A stretch of 64,000 bases of DNA from Pararge aegeria (taxonomy: Eukaryota > Arthropoda > Insecta > Lepidoptera > Nymphalidae): assembly GCF_905163445.1 (NCBI RefSeq), contig NC_053190.1, positions 9,612,501-9,676,500 on the forward strand, written 5' to 3'. Below the pieces are notes generated by a model, which saw only the letters and a program-made list of their open reading frames with translations, ran no database searches and was not told the DNA's origin. Made by a program: the position numbers and the translations under genes. Numbering within the stretch: position 1 is the first letter of the stretch; each line of letters opens with the position of its first letter. Positions 58,501-64,000 of this stretch are shown here, in pieces.

Positions 58501-61493
58501 TGTTGGAGATATAAATAGCCTACCTAAAGTTTTTTATAAATCGTCCTGGAGAATTTCTGTATTTTACATCGTCTGCATACCCTGTACATACCCTGTATGC
58601 ATGCGATGTCAATAACTATGATACGATGACCGCGTAACTAAAAAATATTGAAATATATTTTCTGGTGGATAGGTACTTAGTTACGTCTCATTATAACTGT
58701 TATGTCTTGCTCATTATGCCCCCTTACCTATAAGTGCTCTCATAAGTAAGGGGGTTGACACTTACCTATTCTTTTCTTAAAAGAAAAACCCTAATTAGTA
58801 CCTAAATAGAGTGTTTTGTGACAGAGTTCGCCCGGGAAGAACTACCTCCTGCTCATTTCTGCTGCCAAACAGCATTGCTTTAGTCTAGTTAGAACAGCGT
58901 GTTTGCTAGTGGAATTACAAGCACATGAGGCATAATACCTAAACCTCAGGTTGATGGAGGACGGAGGGCACTTTGTAGGACGTGTTAATTGCGATGTGAT
59001 GCTCTGTTTCTATGCGATCGTTTTCCAATTATTACTTTAAAAAAAATTAAGGGTTCCAGTAGCGTAAGTTTATCATTTTACCTTCAGGAGAAAATGCTGG
59101 GGACGGTTGATTTCCACACCCAGGTTGCCTAACGGGCCCAATAGCCCTGTAATTCGCCCAGAAGTCCACAGTGCCCGACGAAGTCCGTAAGCCATATTTG
59201 CTTGGATCTGTGTGAATTACGTCCACATAGAGAGCTGAGGCCGGACTCAGCTTATGACTGGGAGCTTTAGTCTCAAAGCCCACAGCCGCAGGATCAACAC
59301 CTGTTATCCTTAAAATATAACAGAAACATTTTAAAAGTGACGAAAGAGATTTGAATATTTGTTTTAACCGCTCCGCTATTTTAATTGTCAAAATAGCACG
59401 CAAGAATCAATCAATGTAGTTATTCATATGAATGTTTTTAACAGTGTACCCCACCTTTTTTGTTTCTTCTTAGTTTTCCTAATCCTAAGGCAGAGATCGC
59501 TACTTAGTGGCTTAAGGATAAGAATAAGGGATATTCTTTTTTTTTTGTTTTTCTAAACTCGATGTGGTTACAAATAAAGAGTATATAAATAAAGAGTAAA
59601 TAAATGAATGGCTGGAATCAAATCATCATCATACCATATACATTTACATAAAATCAATCCATATGCCTTTTCCAGTAAATTATAATTATTTAGCTTTTCC
59701 CGAGATCCAGGGTTCGATACACGATGGGGGCGTTTTAGGAATTTATAATATCTGATTTTTTCTTGTTCAGTCTGGTGGGATGCTTTGGCCGTGGCTGCTT
59801 GCCTTGTTACACCAAGCCTACCGCCCAAGACGTGCGGCCAAGTTCTGGTAATATGTCGCGTATAAACTATATCGCGTATACGCGAATAATATTGTGAGAT
59901 GGTGATAACAAAAAAAAAAAAAAAAACACCCGGCTAAGTTTGTTGTGGGCTTCTTCTTAGACCGGGACGCGTTTGGAACCCTCGTAGCTTTAGTTTTAAG
60001 TTTACTAATGTGGTTATCGCCATCATCTCACTACCGTGTAATTCTTATGTACGCATCAAAAGTGCCACCTGTGGGCCTTGAATAAACATATTTTTGACTT
60101 TGACTTTGACTTTGACTTTATGGGTTTACTTTAACTGCCGTACCCCTAACGGGTTACCCTTTACTACTATGGACTGCATCATCGCAAGATGGTGTTGCAT
60201 TTTAAGATAAACTTGTAGAGATGAAAAAATGTGCTCTAGTAACAGTCCAAATTTAACTTGATATTTTTATTTGTAGAAAGTACGTTTAGCGGAAGGTCCT
60301 ACAAATCGTAACATAAATTAAACTTTCATAAATCCGTACTAATATTATCAATGCGAAAGTGTGTATGTTCGTTGGTATGCTACCACTAACCACTGGCCTG
60401 AGATCAAGATAAAATTTGGTACATATATAATTCGAGATAGACATTTGAGGAGATTTAATGAAATTAGACTATGTTTCATATGCACGGCTTTATACTTAAA
60501 CCGATCTTAGCTTAGTAATGCATAGCGTGAATCCTGCAGACGGACATCAAAAACTTTTATCCCAGATTCCCGCGAATTATTAAAAACCAAAAAAAACAAC
60601 ATCGCTGGCAACATCTAGATAAATATAAAAATGTTAATTTACCATGGTAGCTGTATCCCCCTCTGTCGTAATTTAAAGCCAGCTATGCCCCAAATCTGAG
60701 CTCCGAGTGAATGGCCGATGAGATGTGTTTTACTAATATCGAGTCCAGCATCCGAGAGAAGAGAGAATGTGTCCACTAGTCTAGCACCAAGCTAAAACAA
60801 ATATCAATATATTAATAAATGGGTAGTGAGGATTTGTATTATTATTCATTTGAGACTACCCCTAAATGTGTGTTTGCTTCTTTTTTTTTAATATTTGATT
60901 TTTTTTTTGTTATTTTTCGACTTTTTTATAATGATTAACTTACTTTTGCTTAAAATATTATAAAATTTAGAAATACGGGAAAAGGCCTCCCTCTTTTTTT
61001 CCAGGAAATCTTTTTTGTGGCTAGGCGTGTCCAAAGTACCCCAAGGCCATCAAAATCTTCCATATCCATACGCCAGCGGGTTCGCGAGTAGTATACTTTA
61101 TTTTAAATTAAATTTGGTAATTGCCGAAAGGTATTTTTTTGTTACGAAGTCTGTGTCAAAAATGGCTTCGTTACAAAACTTGTAACTTTTGTGTATTACA
61201 AAATAACTTAAACCAACAATAAATATATAATAATAATTTAAAGCCTCGAAAAAGTTTCCTTGCAGAGATTTGCAGTACCTAGTTATTATTTATTTATCAT
61301 TGTTGTAATTGAAACCGATGTAGGTTTCTTCGTTGTTATAACGCAAGGTCTTAGTAAGACAAACATCTAGTAATAATAAAATGAAAAATGTATGAAAATG
61401 AATGAAGTGATTTAATATAAAGAATAAGTAGAAATAAATTACAAACCTTTTTTGTCATAAATAAACTGGCGGCTGCTAAATCCTGCAGACAGC
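55288..61493 (-). CDS. Pancreatic-lipase-family neutral lipase (last 4 exons; 5' part not found)
   Basis: Exons 61447-61493, 60643-60791, 59082-59308 and 55288-55553 join in frame (about 228 residues and a stop). All three residues of the triad known from pancreatic lipase are present: Ser in HLIGHSLGA (codon 60708-60710), Asp in ITGVDPAA (59293-59295) and His in LCNHNRSW (55540-55542). Between them are LYVDVIHTDPSKYG, then DFWANY and RQPGCG, the conserved lipase order. These enzymes hydrolyse the sn-1 ester of glycerides or phospholipids and are usually secreted in insects; which lipid is used cannot be told. There is no C-terminal PLAT domain, as is normal in insects. The N-terminal half (signal peptide, HGW region) was not found up to 64000. 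AATAAA overlaps the stop codon. Confidence 0.88.
55770..55950 (-). repeat. SINE family B, degenerate
   Basis: ATCAACCTTTTACCGGCTTA, CACGGGTCTCCTGTCGG and TTCTCAGGCACGCAGG follow the family in reverse with heavy divergence. Confidence 0.6.
56160..56255 (-). repeat. Retroelement tail, family D
   Basis: AATGCAAAAGGCGGCCTTAT, CACTAAAAGTGATCCCTTCC and AGGCTACC match the complement of the 35185-35225 core. Confidence 0.65.
56384..58367 (+). mobile_element. Non-autonomous Helitron
   Basis: The 5' end is TCTATATATATATATAATGA after an A. The 3' end is a GC hairpin (CGCCCAGCAAAGCGGGCTGG, 58339-58358) followed a few bases later by CTAG and then T. TC at one end, a hairpin plus CTRR at the other, and insertion between A and T without a target duplication are the Helitron hallmarks. 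At 1984 bases it has no Rep/helicase frame, so it depends on a helper. Its middle (56870-57600) is a tandem array. It sits in a lipase intron, antisense to the gene. Confidence 0.85.
56870..57610 (+). repeat. Six-copy tandem array, period about 140 bp, inside the Helitron
   Basis: The phrase TTGGTAGGAAT or close variants recurs at about 56881, 57019, 57159, 57296, 57438 and 57580. Each unit also has a GATTGCGGGGGCGTTAACAA-like block and an AGCTCCTATAGACT-like block. The copies have diverged by substitutions and small indels, so the array is not young. Confidence 0.85.
58805..59010 (+). repeat. Unclassified interspersed repeat, family F (fullest copy)
   Basis: GTGTTTTGTGACAGAGTTCG, GCTCATTTCTGCTGCCAAAC, AGCATTGC, AATTACAAGCACATGAGGCA and GGGCACTTTGTAGGACGTGT, then GATGCTCTGTTTC. 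Five copies in the window share this order. No terminal repeats or frame were seen. Confidence 0.7.
59082..59308 (-). CDS. Lipase exon with catalytic Asp (GVDPAA)
   Basis: Acceptor TATATTTTAAG, donor GAAG|GTAAAA. It encodes ITGVDPAAVGF, HKLSPASALYVDVIHTDPSK, then VDFWANY and RQPGCGNQPSPAFSPE. The nearby ATAACAG was considered as acceptor, but it breaks the frame; the upstream AAG keeps it. Confidence 0.9.
59460..59605 (+). repeat. Retroelement tail, family D, internally deleted
   Basis: CTAATCCTAAGGCAGAGATC, GCTACTTAGTGGCTTAAGGA and an end GTGGTTACAAATAAAGAGTA. The core is rearranged compared with 28975-29260. Confidence 0.5.
59893..60119 (+). repeat. Retroelement tail, family E, with (TTTGAC)n end
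   Basis: CACCCGGCTAAGTTTGTTGT, GACCGGGACGCGTTTGGAAC, CGTAGCTTTAG, GTGGTTATCGCCATCATCTC, then CTTGAATAAACATA and four TTTGAC units from 60093. It is the best copy in the window. Confidence 0.85.
60643..60791 (-). CDS. Lipase exon with catalytic Ser (GHSLGA)
   Basis: Acceptor TTGTTTTAG, donor CATG|GTAAAT. It encodes LGARLVDTFSLLSDAGLDIS, then KTHLIGHSLGAQIWGIAGF, the nucleophile elbow of the alpha/beta-hydrolase fold. The split Trp codon joins it to the next exon. Confidence 0.9.
61447..61493 (-). CDS. Lipase exon (Ala-rich helix before the Ser elbow)
   Basis: A short 47-base exon between TTTATAG and an AAAAAG|GTTTGT donor, encoding CLQDLAAASLFMTKK. It fits the lipase 'CY..AV.NT..VG' segment, and its exit phase (0) matches the next exon. 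It is assigned mainly from context. Confidence 0.6.
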
Positions 61494-61756
61494 CTATAAA
61501 ATATTCACCTCTAAATAAAATTGTGCGCAGTCCTAATTTCAATAAAGTAATGAAAAATCCATAAAATCCACGATTTCTGGCGTCAGCTAGTCAGCCGTTA
61601 ACTAATTGGCTACGTTCAAAATCCAAACATTTTTTATTCTGTAATTAAGCTTTTGTTAACGCGATAGGATGAACACATTTTGGTATTTATGTCTATAAAC
61701 AAAGGAAATATAAACAAAATTGCGAAAGGTTTAATTAGTTTCAGCGGTGATAGCGG

Positions 61757-62055
61757 AATAGAAGCGGTGCTAGCCCAGAGGATAGGACTCGACTTCACTT
61801 TCGGGGGGCCGAGTTCGAATTCTCTTACTTTTCTAAGTTATGTGCGTTTTAAGTACTTAATATATCACTTGCTTGAAAGGTGAAAATCGTGAGGAAACCT
61901 GTATGCCTGAAAGTTCTCCATATCGTTCCCAAAGGTGTGTGAAGTCCACGAATCCGCACTAGACCAGTATGGTGGACTACGGCCTTAACCCCTTCTTTGT
62001 GGGAGGAGACCCGTGCCCTAGTAGGCCGGTTATATGTTGATATGATGATGACTAC
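61757..62055 (+). repeat. SINE family B, complete (Metulj-like)
   Basis: The head GGTGCTAGCCCAGAGGATAG is box A-like and GCCGAGTTCGAATTC is box B. The body AAGTTATGTGCGTTTTAAGT, CACTTGCTTGAAAGGTGAAA, GTGAGGAAACCTG and GTGGACTACGGCCTTAACCC follows, with a TTGATATGATGATGA tail. It looks like the Metulj SINEs known from butterflies; I assign that name from memory of the pattern only. Confidence 0.8.
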
Positions 62056-62204
62056 TTAATTAGTTTCATCAGTCCCTGTGCGGTATGTCTATAATCAAAT
62101 AATGCAAGTTTAATTTAACCCTCTTCCCGAATCCCGGTTGTCAATTGAGCTGCAATTTCCTGCTGCACGCAAATCGGACGACAATGTAATTTATTTATTA
62201 TTAT

Positions 62205-62660
62205 GATTAACTGGTTCATTGGTCTAGTTTTTTAGTTTGTTCGACTGCAGATCGCGAGGTCCTGGCTCCGATACCCAAGTCAGAGAATAGTATTGAGTTT
62301 TTTTAACAAGAAATTTATGATACCAGGGTTGGGGAAATTGGCGGTGATTCCCCCCGAGCCTCGGAGAACACTTAAACTGGTTGGACCTTGGCCTGATTTC
62401 TTTCTGGTCGTGTCGGTGCTGCCATTCCATCAGACTATGAGAGTAAGAGAATAAAGACTGGTGTCTATGTTTGCGCACACTCGTGTTCACTTTGATTTCT
62501 CCCGCGCAGTTGGTGAATATCTCTGGAGATTGACCACCATGGCCGAAATCAGTCAAGGAAATTATTATTGTTATGAAATGGAGCCGGAAGATGGCTATAG
62601 GAACTGAAATAAAACGACGCAACCCAATCTCATTTGGATTTTTTGGGTTTTCCAAGGAGT
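62205..62660 (+). repeat. tRNA-like head joined to a GC-balanced interspersed repeat
   Basis: GATCGCGAGGTCCTGGCTCC is like the family C box B region. The following 300 bases (with GACCACCATGGCCGAAATCA and GCAACCCAATCTCATTTGG) are open on the minus strand for 143 codons but show no protein motif. I read it as a mobile-element fragment rather than a gene. Confidence 0.5.
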
Positions 62661-62694
62661 CTGGAGATTTGGTTAGTCATGTACCTACTATATA

Positions 62695-62923
62695 AATAAA
62701 TATACTACGACATTACACACATCGCCATCTATCCCCAAGTAAGTAATGGGTACTATGATAACTGATGAATAGTTTATGAATAATATATATAAATACTTAC
62801 AATAAAGACTCAGTCACTGTAAAACATTCATGTTCATCACACGTTTTCCAGTTGTGGGAGTCGAGCCCACGGTCTTGGAATCAGAAAGCAGGGTCACTGC
62901 CCACTGCGTCAATCGGCCGTTGA
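62695..62923 (-). repeat. tRNA-derived SINE, family A
   Basis: TATACTACGACATTACACAC, GCCATCTATCCCCAAGTAAG, then TGGGAGTCGAGCCCACGGTC (box B complement) and CCACTGCGTCAATCGGCCGT (box A complement). Confidence 0.85.
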
Positions 62924-63261
62924 AAATAAATAATAAATAAGAAAGCTTTTCTCGATCCTTATTTTTAAGTCACTGCACCAAGAATGAGAGTAATGTTATT
63001 CTGGTAATAGTATCACGGAGACTCATTAATTTAAAATCGTTGCGGTAACCAGTGATGCAATATAAATGTTTATGTTTGACACACATAGGTACCTTATTAG
63101 GTACCTTTCGCAATAAAATTTCCATGACAAGGCTAGATATCCATTCTTTGGATTTCCCAGTGTTACATATTGACACTGAATCATTTGAGAGTGCTAGTGA
63201 AAGGTGTTACGAAATCGGGATAGTCTAAGATAATTATTTTATAAGGTAAACTTTACTACAT

Positions 63262-63630
63262 GGGCCTTTGGGTCTCATAAGAAGGCTCAGAATCACACAG
63301 CGGGCGATGGAAACAGCTATGTTAGGAGTATCTCTACGTGATCAAATCAGAAATGAGGAGATCCGTAGAAGAACTAGAGTTACCGACATAGCTCAACGAG
63401 TCGCGAAGCTGAAGTAGCAATGGGCGGGGCACATAGCTCGGAGATCCCATTACAGTGGCAGTCCTTAGCGTTGATCGACCCCCAACCAAGTGGACCGACA
63501 AAATCAAACGAGTCGCGGGGAGCCGCTGGATACAAGCAGCCCAGAATCGTGGAGTTTGAAACGCCCTAAAAAAACCTATGTCCAGCAGTGGACATCAGTC
63601 GGTTGATTTGATGATGATGATGTTGAACAT
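63262..63630 (+). pseudogene. RTE-type non-LTR retrotransposon, truncated 3' end
   Basis: It encodes the reverse-transcriptase C-terminal tail: MLGVSLRDQIRNEEIRRRT, VTDIAQRVAKLK, then a stop or frame break, WAGHIA, PPTKWTDKIKRVAGSRW and YVQQWTSVG. The tail GATTTGATGATGATGATG follows. Only about 370 bases remain and the frame is broken, so it is dead. Confidence 0.85.
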
Positions 63631-63926
63631 GTTACATACAAGATAAAAAAACAAGTTTCTATCACTATCTTCACCATTTAAAGTTGGAGCAATATATAAA
63701 AGCCATTTTATACCTATGTATGAATTGAGAAAAATTTGTCCCGAGTTCAAAGATATGACACTCGTATGATGATAAAATATATAGATAATGATATGAAAAT
63801 ATGATGGTTGAAATATGTATTTAGAAATATGAAAAACTATATATGTACTGAATAAATATTACACAAAACTCCCAAAAATTTACGTTAATTTTATTTGTAA
63901 TTTTGTAACTATCTTTTTTTTTAACA

Positions 63927-63971
63927 GACGTGGTAAACTGTTCCGCCAGTTGAAGTACAGTTTACCACGTC
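63927..63971. repeat. Perfect 15-bp inverted repeat at the right edge
   Basis: GACGTGGTAAACTGT (63927-63941) and ACAGTTTACCACGTC (63957-63971) are exact complements around a 15-base loop. It overlaps the possible exon below. Confidence 0.85.
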
Positions 63972-64000
63972 CGCCGCCACTGTATACCGATGAAGTATAT
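63928..64000 (+). CDS. Possible partial exon on the plus strand
   Basis: After a long pyrimidine run and TTTAACAG, a 73-base stretch is open to the window end and reads RGKLFRQLKYSLPRPPPLYT, then DEVY. Codon use and the Pro-rich stretch look protein-like, but I recognise no family. The inverted repeat inside it makes the opposite strand open too, so a mobile-element origin is possible. Confidence 0.3.

Larger units (their letters stand above)
55554..59081 (-). other. Lipase intron holding the Helitron
   Basis: A 3.5-kb intron containing a reverse SINE B fragment (55770-55950), a reverse family D tail (56160-56255), the Helitron (56384-58367) and a family F copy (58805-59010). The remainder is AT-rich. 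Confidence 0.7.
59309..60642 (-). other. Lipase intron
   Basis: It holds family D (59460-59605), the GGTTCGATAC tail family (59680-59835), family E (59893-60119) and a Helitron-like fragment (60330-60600, ATGCGAAAGTGTGTATGTTC). I see no extra exon; the flanking phases match. Confidence 0.6.
61494..64000. other. Right end: upstream of the found lipase exons
   Basis: No N-terminal lipase exon was recognised. The region is mostly repeats: SINE B (61757-62055), a family C SINE with a longer GC-balanced repeat (62205-62660), SINE A reverse (62695-62923) and an RTE fragment (63262-63630). The last 75 bases hold a palindrome with an open frame. Confidence 0.6.

Noticed and set aside
62224..62655. 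143-codon minus-strand frame as a gene
   Set aside because: No domain, no splice or start context, a tRNA-like SINE head at one end, and composition typical of an interspersed repeat.
62970..63176. Upstream exon of the lipase
   Set aside because: A donor-like AAAG|GTACCT follows, but the peptide has no lipase motif and a stop lies right upstream without an acceptor.

Overview
The window looks like AT-rich nuclear DNA of an insect, most likely a lepidopteran (a butterfly or moth). The evidence is the short exons separated by long introns, the GT-AG splice sites, and the dense background of tRNA-derived SINEs and truncated non-LTR retrotransposon tails of the type common in butterfly genomes. 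There is no bacterial or viral gene organisation. The species cannot be read from the sequence. Most of the 64 kb is repeat-rich, non-coding DNA.

Three cellular genes can be supported, all on the minus strand. (1) At the left edge (1-10825), five exons of a secreted GMC-type FAD oxidoreductase (glucose dehydrogenase-like); its 3' end lies beyond position 1. (2) In the middle (about 35875-40582), four well-phased exons of a secreted or cell-surface protein with two Ig-like domains, resembling the insect beaten-path family, plus a weak candidate last exon; its signal-peptide exon was not found. (3) On the right (55288-61493), the last four exons of a pancreatic-lipase-family neutral lipase with all three catalytic residues present; its 5' exons were not found and may lie beyond 64000. 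The exon phases were checked by hand and join in frame within each gene. Nothing suggests the three genes share a pathway or are co-regulated; they look like ordinary neighbours.

The best-defined mobile elements are a 2.25-kb pogo/Tigger-like DNA transposon with matching terminal inverted repeats and TA duplications (24740-26989), and a 2.0-kb non-autonomous Helitron with 5' TC, 3' hairpin and CTAG end (56384-58367) inside a lipase intron. The pogo-like element has lost its DDE catalytic core but still encodes a helix-turn-helix DNA-binding protein and a separate PHD-finger protein. The Helitron carries six copies of a repeat of about 140 bp.

Region by region: 1-10.8 kb is the GMC gene, with a 7.4-kb intron full of SINEs. 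10.8-24.7 kb is gene-free and repeat-rich. 24.7-27.0 kb is the pogo-like element. 27-35.8 kb is gene-free. 35.9-40.6 kb is the Ig gene. 40.6-55.3 kb is gene-free, with RTE fragments, a split-copy repeat with splice-like borders and several perfect hairpins. 55.3-61.5 kb is the lipase. 61.5-64 kb holds SINEs, an RTE tail and, at the edge, a palindrome that may belong to a plus-strand exon. No CRISPR array, rRNA or convincing functional tRNA was seen.
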